The notes under the pieces: generated by a model
Database searches by the model: none
What the model saw: the letters and a program-made list of their open reading frames with translations, nothing else
What the model was told of the DNA's origin: nothing
Program-made: the position numbers and the translations under genes
In this document: positions 1 through 7,215 of the stretch, in pieces
How the letters are laid out: every line of letters begins with the position of its first letter
How positions within the stretch are numbered: the first letter of the stretch is position 1
Assembly (NCBI GenBank): GCA_039924425.1
Contig: JBDTAX010000009.1
Span: forward strand, 1 to 21,291
Direction of reading: 5' to 3'
DNA length: 21,291 nucleotides
Source of the DNA: GCA-003244245 sp039924425
GTDB taxonomy: Bacteria; Actinomycetota; Actinomycetes; Mycobacteriales; Pseudonocardiaceae

Positions 1-325
1 CCCCCGGCAGGTTCCCCATCCACACGAGCCGATCTTCGAAGCCGCCGCGCTGTTGTCGTTTGTCCCGGGCGATTGCCAGCAACTCATCCTGACCGACACC
101 GTGCAGCGCCGCAGCGGCGAAGCAGACCTCAACGAGATCCGCCACCTCGGTCACGTCTCCGGAGCTCAGGTATTCTTCAAGCTCTTCCTCCAGCTTCGCG
201 CGCACGTACCGACCGTAGTCCTCCGGTGACGCGGTTTCGACGACGGGGATGAGCCCCGCCCGCTGGATGATCTCTGGAATCCGGTCACGGACCAGCTTCC
301 CTCGCATGCTCGTGACACTCGTCAT
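1..325 (-). CDS. MazG-like NTP pyrophosphohydrolase, 3' end cut by window edge
   Basis: Read leftward from ATG at 325, or from an in-frame ATG at 307; the second gives a start closer to the usual family form, MRGKLVRDRIPEII. The 108 visible residues match the small all-alpha MazG/phosphoribosyl-ATP pyrophosphohydrolase-like family. They include the N-terminal KLVRDRIPEII block, an acidic metal-binding helix (KLEEELEEYL), a second acidic helix (EVADLVEV) and the terminal RGGFEDRL block. Family members hydrolyse nucleoside triphosphates to monophosphate and pyrophosphate, often as pool-cleaning enzymes. Since the final conserved block is present, only a few residues should lie beyond base 1. 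The gene follows the PEP-enzyme gene on the same strand after 53 bases and may be the last gene of that operon. No convincing ribosome-binding site precedes either start. The substrate cannot be told from the sequence. Confidence 0.8.
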   Translation of the reverse strand, partial: MTSVTSMRGKLVRDRIPEIIQRAGLIPVVETASPEDYGRYVRAKLEEELEEYLSSGDVTEVADLVEVCFAAAALHGVGQDELLAIARDKRQQRGGFEDRLVWMGNLPG

Positions 326-378
326 GGCGGCGGAGAGTAGCAGGAGGCCAGCGGACCGTAGCCGGCCACACCGGCCAC

Positions 379-2232
379 TCAGTCTGGCGAGACCGTCGAC
401 CGCATCAGCGTGGCGCGACCGGCGCTGAACCGGGCCAGCGGTACCTGTCGCGGCGAACACGACAGGTAGTCCAATCCCAGGGACACGAGGTAGTCCACTG
501 ACACCGGGTCGCTGGCGTGCTCCCCGCATAGGCCGATCGGGAGATCCGGTCGCCTGCCCCGCGCCTCGTCGATGCAGATACGCAGGATGCGCCCGACGCC
601 CTCGCGATCGAGGCACTTGAAGGGATCCGCAGCAATCACCTGATCACGGACGTATGAGCCGAGGAAGCCGACTTCGGCGTCGTCACGTGACACAGCCAGC
701 GTGAACTGCGTTAAGTCGTTGCTGCCGATCGAGAGGAAGTCGGCGTGTGCAGCGAGGTCGGCCGCGGTGAGGGCTATCCGGGGAACCTCGATCATGCAGC
801 CAACAGCAGGTGGGGAGGCTCGACCGCCGGGCGCCTCCCGCGCAAAGACGCGCTCGATGACCTGCCTCGCACGCCGGAACTCCTCGCTGAAGCCGACCAT
901 CGGCACCAGGATCCGGACATCCGCGGGCAGACCCAGCGCCGCGACCGCTCGGCAGGACCGCGCGATGGCGGCCACCTGCGCGACACCCAGGTCCGCGTTG
1001 ACCAGAAAGTCGCGGACGCCCCGGGTGCCCATCATCGGATTGACCTCAGCGATTCCGGCCGTCGGGTCGGTCTCGCCGACCGAACCGTCGACAAGCTCAT
1101 GGCGCGGAATGTCCAGCAGCCGGACGGTGACCGGTACGCCGTCAGCCGCCAGCAGGATATCGGTGAGCAGAGTTGTGAGGAGCCGGGTCACCTCCTCGAC
1201 CGCGCGGGTGCTTGCTGGGGGATCCTTGTGCACGAGGGCCTTCCGAAGCAGGTCGGTTCCCCCTCCAGTCGCGAGAACGTGCTCAAGGCGGCAGAGCCCA
1301 ACCCCGGAGGCGCCCAGCTCCTTCGCCGTCCGGACATCCTCGCCACTGTCGGCGTTCGCGTGCACCTGGATCATCCGAGACTGGTCAGCCCATCCGATGA
1401 GCTCCGCGAGGGCTGGTGTCATCGAGCCGTCGGTCACTGTGGCGCTGGCCGGGTGGAGATGCCCCTGGCTCCCGTCGACTGTCACGACATCGAGGCGCGA
1501 GATCGTACGGCCGCCGATCCGGAGCACCTCGGACGCACAGTCCAGCACGGCGTCCCGGAGCCCGGCGATCATCGGCAGTCCGAGACCCTTCGCCACGACC
1601 GCGGCGTGCGAGGTCGCACCGCCGCGCAACGCGACTACACCCGCGAGATACTTTCTCGCGCCGAAGTCCTCCGGCCGCGAGTCGCCGACCACGAGTACGC
1701 AGCGACCACCGTTCGCACCGACTAGGCCCGCCTCATCCGAGTTGAAGACCACCCGACCGGACCCAGCACCCGGTGAGACGCCGAGCCCCACACCGAGCAG
1801 GACGTCGGTGGTCGGCACGACCGTCGTGGTCAGACAGGCCCGTACCTGCTCCGGGGTTACCGCGAGCACCGCCTCGCCCGGGGACATGACGCCGGTGCAC
1901 ACGAGATCATGTATCGCCGCGACGTACGCGAGCGGCTGCATCCGCGCGTTGCGGACGCGGGTGGGGTAGGGACGGTTCTTCGTCAGCTTGAACTCGAACT
2001 CCACCGGAGCCCGACGCTCTCGCTCGAGTCGGTTCGCGAGCTCGCTCAGTTGCTCCCAAGCGTCATGGTATCGGGCCGCCAGCAGACTCAGCGGCTCCAT
2101 CGCCAGCCAGTCAGCGACATCACGTCTTAGCGGACCGGCAGTGAAACGCCCGGTCAGATCCAGGCGCCCGCTTACCGGGTGACGGCTCGTGCACCATCCA
2201 GAGAGACCGAGTAGCCCCGAATACTGGGTCAC
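379..2232 (-). CDS. PPDK-like phosphoenolpyruvate-utilising enzyme lacking a complete ATP-grasp domain
   Basis: The 617-residue product resembles the C-terminal two thirds of pyruvate phosphate dikinase. Residues 1-140 match only the tail of the PPDK nucleotide-binding domain; the usual LQTR motif is replaced by YPTR near residue 89. Residues 145-260 form the swivelling phosphohistidine domain, with GGATSHAAVVAKG placing the predicted catalytic His at 209. Residues 275-610 form the PEP/pyruvate TIM barrel, with GVGLCRLEH, MMGTRGVR, MIEVPR, SIGSNDLTQF and GLCGEH all present, including the expected Arg, Glu, Asn-Asp and Cys residues. Full PPDK is about 870-900 residues and makes PEP from pyruvate, ATP and phosphate. 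Without an ATP-binding half, this protein would need a partner or would use PEP as phosphoryl donor. It starts at GTG, with AAGGG about 8 bases upstream, 30 bases after the cysteine desulfurase stop. The true reaction is unknown. Confidence 0.9.
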   Translation of the reverse strand: MTQYSGLLGLSGWCTSRHPVSGRLDLTGRFTAGPLRRDVADWLAMEPLSLLAARYHDAWEQLSELANRLERERRAPVEFEFKLTKNRPYPTRVRNARMQPLAYVAAIHDLVCTGVMSPGEAVLAVTPEQVRACLTTTVVPTTDVLLGVGLGVSPGAGSGRVVFNSDEAGLVGANGGRCVLVVGDSRPEDFGARKYLAGVVALRGGATSHAAVVAKGLGLPMIAGLRDAVLDCASEVLRIGGRTISRLDVVTVDGSQGHLHPASATVTDGSMTPALAELIGWADQSRMIQVHANADSGEDVRTAKELGASGVGLCRLEHVLATGGGTDLLRKALVHKDPPASTRAVEEVTRLLTTLLTDILLAADGVPVTVRLLDIPRHELVDGSVGETDPTAGIAEVNPMMGTRGVRDFLVNADLGVAQVAAIARSCRAVAALGLPADVRILVPMVGFSEEFRRARQVIERVFAREAPGGRASPPAVGCMIEVPRIALTAADLAAHADFLSIGSNDLTQFTLAVSRDDAEVGFLGSYVRDQVIAADPFKCLDREGVGRILRICIDEARGRRPDLPIGLCGEHASDPVSVDYLVSLGLDYLSCSPRQVPLARFSAGRATLMRSTVSPD

Positions 2233-2262
2233 GTCGCCAACCCTTCGGACGATATGAACACG

Positions 2263-3456
2263 CTATCTCGACCTTCCGGTCGACACTTCCCGGCTGGCGC
2301 GGGATCTAGACCGAGATCTCATCAGCAGAGGCACCAGACGCTCCACACACTCCTGGCAGTCCTCCCATTCGGTTTTCCGGCCGAATCCGATGCGCAGCGT
2401 CGAGCGGCTGAGCGTCCGGGAAAGGCCCAGGGCCAGCAGGACGTGCGAAGGTTCCGTCCGGCCCGACGTACAGGCCGAGCCCATCGCCAGGCCGAGGCCC
2501 GGGTCGGCCCACAGCACCTCGTCCGCCTCGACGCCGGGGAAGGTGACGCTCAGGTTCCCCGGGATGCGCTCCGTCGGGTGGCCGTTCACAAACGCGTCCG
2601 GCATCGCGGCCAACAATGCCTCCGCGAACCGCGTCCGCAGGGTCACTGTGTGGATCCTGTCGGCCAATCGCCGTTCTACAGCCAGCTCGGCGGCAGTGCC
2701 CATGCCGACAATACCCGGCACGTTCAGGGTCCCGGGACGCAGCGCCGACTCGGTCCTACCCAGCCCCTTCCCTAGGCTGCATTCTCTGCGTACATACAGG
2801 GCGCCGATGCCCTTCGGTCCGTAGAACTTGTGTGCGGAGAAGGAAGCGAGGTCTAATCCCAGCTCCTGCACATCTACCTCGAGAGCACCGGCGGTCTGCG
2901 TCAGGTCGGCGTGCAACAGGACGCCTGCGGCACGGGTGATACGGCTGATGTCAGCAAGTGGCTGGATCGTCCCGACCTCGTTGTTCGCGTGCATGACGGA
3001 CACGAGTCTCGTCTCCGGACGGATCAGGGCCTCGACCTGTACCGGGTCGACCTGCCCCTGACAATCGACCGCGAGGTAGCTCACTTCGTGCCCGGCCCGC
3101 ACCAGTTCGGTGGCCGGGCCCAGCACCGAGGGGTGCTCGATCGCTGTCGTGATGAAGTGGTTTCGCTCTGCGGCAGCAAAGATCTTCCGAATAGTTAAGG
3201 CGTTGCTCTCGGTGGCGCCTGCGGTGAAGACGATCTCGTCCGAGGACAGTGCACCGATCAGTTGTGCGACCTGTTGCCGTGCGGCGGCAACGTGGAACGC
3301 GGCAGCCGCCCCGTAACTGTGGCGCGAACCCGCGTTGCCGAACTGATCCGAGAAGAACGGCAGCATCGCGGCCACAACACCTGGGTCCATCGGGGTGGTC
3401 GCTTGATAGTCGAAGTAAAGAGCTTTGCGCCCCTGCGCCTCAGTCGTGTCAGCCAT
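2263..3456 (-). CDS. Cysteine desulfurase, NifS/IscS type
   Basis: This is a 397-residue PLP-dependent class V aminotransferase-fold enzyme. It would take sulfur from L-cysteine as a protein-bound persulfide, leaving alanine. Visible features are the N-terminal YFDYQATTP block, the GATESN phosphate-binding turn, His108 in AIEHPS, MHANNEVGT, the HADLTQTAG cofactor region, Lys210 in SFSAHKFYGPKG as the Schiff-base lysine, and Cys329 in GSACTSG on the mobile catalytic loop. The length is normal for the family. I chose the ATG at 3456 because GGAAGAA lies just upstream and the start overlaps the preceding stop by 8 bases, indicating translational coupling; an in-frame start at 3492 would overlap by 44. 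No IscR, IscU or SufU lies nearby, so it probably supplies sulfur to a dedicated pathway in this operon rather than to general Fe-S assembly. That role is inferred. Confidence 0.95.
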   Translation of the reverse strand: MADTTEAQGRKALYFDYQATTPMDPGVVAAMLPFFSDQFGNAGSRHSYGAAAAFHVAAARQQVAQLIGALSSDEIVFTAGATESNALTIRKIFAAAERNHFITTAIEHPSVLGPATELVRAGHEVSYLAVDCQGQVDPVQVEALIRPETRLVSVMHANNEVGTIQPLADISRITRAAGVLLHADLTQTAGALEVDVQELGLDLASFSAHKFYGPKGIGALYVRRECSLGKGLGRTESALRPGTLNVPGIVGMGTAAELAVERRLADRIHTVTLRTRFAEALLAAMPDAFVNGHPTERIPGNLSVTFPGVEADEVLWADPGLGLAMGSACTSGRTEPSHVLLALGLSRTLSRSTLRIGFGRKTEWEDCQECVERLVPLLMRSRSRSRASREVSTGRSR

Positions 3457-4351
3457 ATTTGTTTCTTCCATCAATGATGTCCCAGTAGACATTGCGCCCG
3501 TCGCCCAGATCGGACCAGCCAGTCGCCACGCAGGTCCACCCCGCCTGCGGGATGCCAGCCGCGATTGAGAACGCGTCCCGGTGCCAGTTGGGTAGATGCC
3601 GCAGCGCAGGCGTCAGGTCGAACGGCTCGAAGAGCTCGCCGAACCCCCGCTCCAACAGCCAGCTCCGGGCCCGCTCGGTGCGGGTGACATTGTCGACCGC
3701 CGCCTGCTCGGGCAGACAGTGCGTGCCGATGAAGTCCAGCCGTGCTTCGATCCTGGCCGGCACGGACGCATCCACCACGGTGGCGAAGACGTCATGTGGC
3801 CACAGGGCCTCCGGCCGGTCCCAGTCGATGCTGCGGACCTGGATCCGCGCGTGCGGCTGTACACCGCTCCTAGCCAGGTCCGCGAGGTCGTATCCGGGTC
3901 CGAGCACCTCGATCGTCAGCTGCCCGGTTTCGCCGCAAGGCGCGTCACGATCGATCCGTATCATCGCGCTCAGCCTGTTGGTGAACCGGTTTGTCGGTTC
4001 CATTAGCAGGACAGCCCGACCGTGCGACAGTAAATCGTGTGCGTGTTCGACTGCCTGTTCCACGCTCAGGGTGTGGCCGCCCCGCTGGTACTCCATGGTC
4101 TCCATTCCCCCGTCGGATCGGATCATCACCGCCGTGCTGCCGTGTAGCCGCGTGAACGCCTCGATGGCGTCAGCCAGCCGCAGTGTGGCGTCGGGAGTTA
4201 TCAGGCATGCGTCCAGGACGGCCAGACCCAGCGAATACATAAAGCACTGCGTGGACCATTTTGGCCATCGCGGGTCTCGTGCTCTTTCTCCGCTCTCCGC
4301 CGGAGTTAGCAGGGAGAGAATTGGCGGTGCATCGTAGGTACCAGGCATCAT
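3449..4351 (-). CDS. Unrecognised 300-residue protein, possibly with an ATP-grasp-like segment
   Basis: I do not recognise this family. The frame is open to 4486, but the ATGATG at 4351 overlaps the HIT-gene stop by four bases (ATGA) and is the better start, giving MMPGTYDAPPILSLL at the N-terminus. There is no signal peptide or membrane segment. Two central stretches, AVMIRSDGG followed by AVLLMEPTNRF, and then TIEVLGPGYDLADLARSG, loosely recall the ATP-grasp portion of PEP-synthase and PPDK-type enzymes. This is a pattern impression only. It is interesting because the PEP enzyme two genes downstream lacks its ATP-binding half. The C-terminal third has many Trp residues and ends NVYWDIIDGRNKYG. 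The gene overlaps the cysteine desulfurase gene by 8 bases, so it is almost certainly made together with it. Confidence 0.8.
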   Translation of the reverse strand: MMPGTYDAPPILSLLTPAESGERARDPRWPKWSTQCFMYSLGLAVLDACLITPDATLRLADAIEAFTRLHGSTAVMIRSDGGMETMEYQRGGHTLSVEQAVEHAHDLLSHGRAVLLMEPTNRFTNRLSAMIRIDRDAPCGETGQLTIEVLGPGYDLADLARSGVQPHARIQVRSIDWDRPEALWPHDVFATVVDASVPARIEARLDFIGTHCLPEQAAVDNVTRTERARSWLLERGFGELFEPFDLTPALRHLPNWHRDAFSIAAGIPQAGWTCVATGWSDLGDGRNVYWDIIDGRNKYG

Positions 4352-4971
4352 GGTATCCGGGACGGCAGCAGCGACATTCCAACCAGTTCGTCGTATGTCT
4401 GCTGGTGCTCCAGGTCGAAGGGATGGTCGCGCCAGTCCCATTGGGACGCCTTGCCGTAAATTTCTGCGCACACCCGACGTACCCACTGCCGGGGAAACTC
4501 CGTCGCCGGCCAGATGTAGTGCACCGCAGGCGCTGGCGAGACATATACATAGGCCTCATCGACGGAAGTAAGGCACTCTGCCAGCGTTCGGTACGGCTTT
4601 GTTGACCCCCCGATCTTGACGTACTCCTTGACGACCTGATCCGGGGTCGGCACCGGGACGAGATGCATGTGGGCGTGGTCGCAGCAGGCCGCTCCGAGGT
4701 CACACGTCCGCGGGCCATGCTCGGCCACAATTATCGGGCCGTACTGGTCGGCCAATACGCTGCGTAGACAGTTGATGTCCTGCTCGCACTCACGTAACTC
4801 CACGCCGTCGAGATCGGCGAACGCGAGCGTGTGCTCGTGTGGCATGTAGAGCAGGTAGCCCTGGGTGAGACAGCCGATCGTTGGAAGAAGCACCCGGCTC
4901 TGCGTGCGAGCCACGATCCGGGTCTCCTCGATCGGCCGAGCGAACTCATCGCAAAAAGCGCAGTCAATCAC
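4348..4971 (-). CDS. HIT-family nucleotide hydrolase/transferase
   Basis: The 207-residue protein carries the histidine triad His99-Ala-His101-Met-His103 in CDHAHMHLVPV, the active-site signature of HIT enzymes that cleave or transfer nucleotidyl groups. The N-terminal half has typical HIT strands, including the blocks SRVLLPTIGCLTQGYLLYMPHEHT and FADL. A CAFC pair at residues 4-7, together with Cys96 and Cys97 before the triad, may bind zinc. The C-terminal extension beyond the triad, about 100 residues, is longer than in small HINT proteins and resembles GalT-like or Fhit-branch members only in general layout. I chose GTG at 4971: a GGGGG ribosome site lies about 5 bases upstream and the start overlaps the preceding stop by 8 bases. 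An upstream in-frame start at 5082 would overlap the dCTP-deaminase-like gene by more than 100 bases. The substrate is unknown. Confidence 0.88.
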   Translation of the reverse strand: MIDCAFCDEFARPIEETRIVARTQSRVLLPTIGCLTQGYLLYMPHEHTLAFADLDGVELRECEQDINCLRSVLADQYGPIIVAEHGPRTCDLGAACCDHAHMHLVPVPTPDQVVKEYVKIGGSTKPYRTLAECLTSVDEAYVYVSPAPAVHYIWPATEFPRQWVRRVCAEIYGKASQWDWRDHPFDLEHQQTYDELVGMSLLPSRIP

Positions 4972-5536
4972 TTTGCCCCCGCGTGACAGGCGTCGAGAAG
5001 AATTCTGACGCGTACTTGCTTCCGAGGTGCTCTTCGTTTCCGTAGAAAACGTGGTGGTACGGCTTAGCGGGTGCATCGCCACCGACGCGGTACAAGATTA
5101 CCTTCGCGACTGGCATGCCTGGCCGGAGGATCACCTCGGACGGGCCAGCGTTGAACATCTCGATGGTCAGGACTCCATGGAATCCGGCGTCTACGATGGG
5201 CGTATCCAGATGCACCGTCAGCCCGAGCCTCGCCATGTGGCTCAACCCACCGATGAAACCACCCACGCTAGGCGGGAGCGCCATCGGGTGATCCGTGTGG
5301 AAAAGTGCCAGCTCCCCGCGTCGCAGGGTGAAGGAATTCCATCCGACCAGGGTCTCGCCGTACATCGCGTCGATCTGGTCCTGGTCCGTCAGGTCCACCG
5401 AAATTGGCGGGCGGTGCGCCATTGGCTGCAACCGGTTGCCGAGGGTCAACAGGAGGGAATCATGTCGAAGCTCTCCACTCCAATCTAACCTGCCTTCCTC
5501 GATGAGCGACCTCACCGCCAGTTCATCTAAAAACAT
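4964..5536 (-). CDS. dCTP deaminase/dUTPase-fold protein, first gene of the leftward operon
   Basis: The 190-residue protein has the trimeric dCTP deaminase/dUTPase fold. Recognisable blocks are LLLTLGNRLQ in the N-terminal part, GLSHMARLGL (Ser99 and Arg103 in the usual substrate-binding positions) and VDAGFHGVLTIEMFN, where Glu126 fits the catalytic glutamate of dCTP deaminases, followed by RPGMPVAKV. The canonical GRSS motif is altered to GLSH, so substrate specificity may have moved. ATG at 5536 is favoured because GGAGG lies 8 bases upstream; a TTG at 5551 is also in frame. It contains a TTA leucine codon near the start, uncommon in high-GC actinomycetes. It overlaps the HIT gene by 8 bases. 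Family members deaminate dCTP or hydrolyse dUTP; some act in modified-nucleotide biosynthesis or phage defence. I cannot tell which applies here. Confidence 0.87.
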   Translation of the reverse strand: MFLDELAVRSLIEEGRLDWSGELRHDSLLLTLGNRLQPMAHRPPISVDLTDQDQIDAMYGETLVGWNSFTLRRGELALFHTDHPMALPPSVGGFIGGLSHMARLGLTVHLDTPIVDAGFHGVLTIEMFNAGPSEVILRPGMPVAKVILYRVGGDAPAKPYHHVFYGNEEHLGSKYASEFFSTPVTRGQSD

Positions 5537-5555
5537 CTCCCTTGCCTCCAATGTT

Positions 5556-5585
5556 TTTCGATTGTTCTACACATTTCGATTGTTC
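5556..5585. promoter_or_regulatory. Two 12-bp direct repeats upstream of the leftward operon
   Basis: TTTCGATTGTTC occurs at 5556-5567 and again at 5574-5585, an 18-bp spacing. Both lie within 50 bases of the dCTP-deaminase-like gene start, in a locally AT-rich stretch. The core ATCGAA (read on the other strand) recurs at 6036-6041 inside the inverted repeat and at 6095-6100 next to the regulator gene. This suggests binding sites for the LysR-type regulator; that is inference. Confidence 0.45.
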
Positions 5586-5994
5586 GGTACATCTTAGGTT
5601 TATGTGTTGGTTAGTGAGCCGGCTTGCGGATTCGAGTGGAATGATCGCTCGCCAGCGGTCGTCAGGTCAACGGCATGTGATCTGGTCTGGCAGACCGGGA
5701 GGCTGCTACCGCCACATGTAGTATGCGCCGCTCTTCACACTGCCGCAGGAACGGATCATCATCATCATCATGGGCACCGTAGCCTCCCCGGCGTGGACCA
5801 ACACCCGCCGCGTGGCCGCATCGGCGTCGGACGTCGTGCAGATGCTGTTCAGGACCGAACCTCCCAGCAGTCGTAGCCGGCACGTGATCGACCGTTGCGG
5901 CCAGCCGACGTCGCCGTGAGCCGATCAGCTTGGTGGCCTCGCCTGCTGCCCACATCCGTACCGCCTCCGTCCGCACAGGTTGGTGAGCTCATGG

Positions 5995-6092
5995 TCAAAT
6001 GTTCCCTGATCAACTTTAGGATGTCTAGATGTACTATCGAACATCTAGAGGTGGCACCAACTGGAACTGTGGCCTGGTTCACTTCAAATGTT
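5995..6092 (+). repeat. Direct repeat TCAAATGTT, two copies
   Basis: TCAAATGTT occurs at 5995-6003 and 6084-6092, each followed by TGATC within a few bases. The copies flank the 26-bp inverted repeat at 6024-6049 and lie just upstream of the LysR-type gene. They could be further contacts for the regulator or parts of its promoter. Confidence 0.35.
6024..6049. promoter_or_regulatory. Perfect inverted repeat, candidate LysR operator
   Basis: TCTAGATGT (6024-6032) and ACATCTAGA (6041-6049) are perfect 9-bp arms around an 8-base centre that contains ATCGA. The symmetry and the position between divergent units, about 85 bases upstream of the LysR-type gene, suit autoregulation and control of both units. 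The arms and spacing would suit a dimeric regulator. Which protein binds is not shown by the sequence. Confidence 0.5.
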
Positions 6093-6117
6093 TGATCGAA
6101 TAGTGTGTCACCGGAAA

Positions 6118-6127
6118 AAGGAGGTGA
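6118..6127 (+). promoter_or_regulatory. Near-perfect ribosome-binding site that sets the LysR-gene start
   Basis: AAGGAGGTGA is fully complementary to the 3' end of 16S rRNA. The TTG at 6132 lies 7 bases after GGAGG, whereas the upstream in-frame GTG at 6105 has no such site. This favours a TTG start. Confidence 0.7.
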
Positions 6128-6131
6128 GGAG

Positions 6132-7184
6132 TTGGAAAAGGACAGTCGGTTGACGAGCACACCGCGCTTTGGCGGGGTCGCGACGGTCGGGTCGGGACTG
6201 CTGGAGACCACATTCGATCAGCTACGTACCCTGGTGCTGGTGGCTGAGACCGGTTCGGCTCTGAGCGCGGCCCGGGTGTTAGGCCGAGAGCAGTCGAGTG
6301 TGCAAAAACAGCTGGACACGCTCAACCGCAGCTTCCAACACATGTGTGGAGAGCAGTTGGTAATCAAACAGGGGCGTGGCAAGCGATTCCTGTTCACGCC
6401 GTCCGGATGGCAGTTCGTCGAATTGGCACGCACCACCCTGGCTGAATGGCAAGCATCGGTAAACGGCGCCCGACGCCGTCTGGGGCAGACGATTTCGGTG
6501 GGAACTACCGAGTTCACCCTGGACTTCTTAAGTCGGGTATGGCGGCGTGTTAGTGATGAACTCCAGTCCCGTGAGATCGAACTTAAAATAGTGCACGTAC
6601 GCACCAAGGACACCTTCACTCGGCTGGACACCAAGGAGGTCGACCTGATGTGCGGCGGGTTCGCCTCGGCGCCAGGAATTCTCGAAGTGCCCGCTCGGTA
6701 CGAGTTCCTTGAATGGCATCGTGAAGGGCTTGCGCTCTTGACGAACTTGTCCCGGCGAGAGCTGGCGGTAAATTCGGTCGGGCGAGAAAAGCTGCCGTCG
6801 GTCCCAATCGTGATCCCGTCCGGCGGTGTGATTGTGGACTTTCTTTCACGCTGGTACGGTAGCGAATTCCGCAACAAACTGACTATCGTGACTACTATCG
6901 ACGACATCTACTATGGTCTGGCGCTATTGCGCTCCGGAATGGTATTCGGATGCATGATTGTTTCTCAAAGTATAGGGCGGGCGGCCATTGAGGGGCGACT
7001 CCCTGGCGGGCCTGACTTCCGGCTTGTCGCATTCGCCGAAAACTTCGATCCGATTCATGACCTGGTCACCGGCGTGTTCGCCCGCAAGGGTGAGCGGGAG
7101 CAATACGCGCCGGCACATCCGCTCAACTTGTTGTGGAACGCATTCGCCGAGGAAATCCAATCGGGAACAGCCCTTACTCTGTAG
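6132..7184 (+). CDS. LysR-type transcriptional regulator
   Basis: The 350-residue protein has an N-terminal winged helix-turn-helix at about residues 25-95. Typical LysR features are FDQLRTLVLVAETGSALSAA, the recognition helix region EQSSVQKQLDTLNR and the later FTPSGWQFVELA. A periplasmic-binding-protein-like effector domain covers about residues 110-345. The start is TTG at 6132, chosen for its strong ribosome site. The gene diverges from the dCTP-deaminase-like operon and runs 31 bases ahead of the EEP-methyltransferase gene, so it probably controls both directions and is cotranscribed with the latter. It contains TTA, ATA and AAA codons that are rare in the housekeeping genes to the right, consistent with transfer. 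The domain order is ordinary, but the linker is somewhat divergent from well-studied LysR proteins. The effector is unknown. Confidence 0.88.
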   Translation: MEKDSRLTSTPRFGGVATVGSGLLETTFDQLRTLVLVAETGSALSAARVLGREQSSVQKQLDTLNRSFQHMCGEQLVIKQGRGKRFLFTPSGWQFVELARTTLAEWQASVNGARRRLGQTISVGTTEFTLDFLSRVWRRVSDELQSREIELKIVHVRTKDTFTRLDTKEVDLMCGGFASAPGILEVPARYEFLEWHREGLALLTNLSRRELAVNSVGREKLPSVPIVIPSGGVIVDFLSRWYGSEFRNKLTIVTTIDDIYYGLALLRSGMVFGCMIVSQSIGRAAIEGRLPGGPDFRLVAFAENFDPIHDLVTGVFARKGEREQYAPAHPLNLLWNAFAEEIQSGTALTL

Positions 7185-7209
7185 TTGATGAGGAGTAGTT
7201 GATGAGGAG
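7183..7209 (+). repeat. Tandem duplication of a ribosome-binding segment
   Basis: AGTTGATGAGGAG occurs at 7183-7195 and 7197-7209, a 14-base period beginning in the LysR-gene stop codon. The second copy provides the GAGGAG site for the GTG start at 7216. The first copy is therefore a spare site. Confidence 0.7.
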
Positions 7210-7215
7210 AGTTTT

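Larger units (their letters stand above)
5537..6131. other. Divergent intergenic control region without a convincing gene
   Basis: About 0.6 kb separates the two divergent units. The flanks near both starts are AT-rich and hold the repeats listed separately. The middle (about 5630-5980) is GC-rich, has a short run of ATC triplets at 5755-5770, and contains only overlapping frames with no recognisable protein, start context or codon bias. It may be a decayed gene or spacer. I see no tRNA or insertion-sequence end here. Confidence 0.6.

Noticed and set aside
701..1969. Long rightward open frame opposite the PEP enzyme gene
   Set aside because: It is antisense to a gene with clear PPDK motifs, is rich in Arg/Ser/Thr with no domain, and reflects GC-biased third positions.
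5662..5976. Short frames in the divergent spacer, including a run of His codons from ATC/CAT repeats
   Set aside because: No start context, no domain and no consistent codon bias; the ATC run is short and has no vector-like flanks, so it is not an engineered tag.
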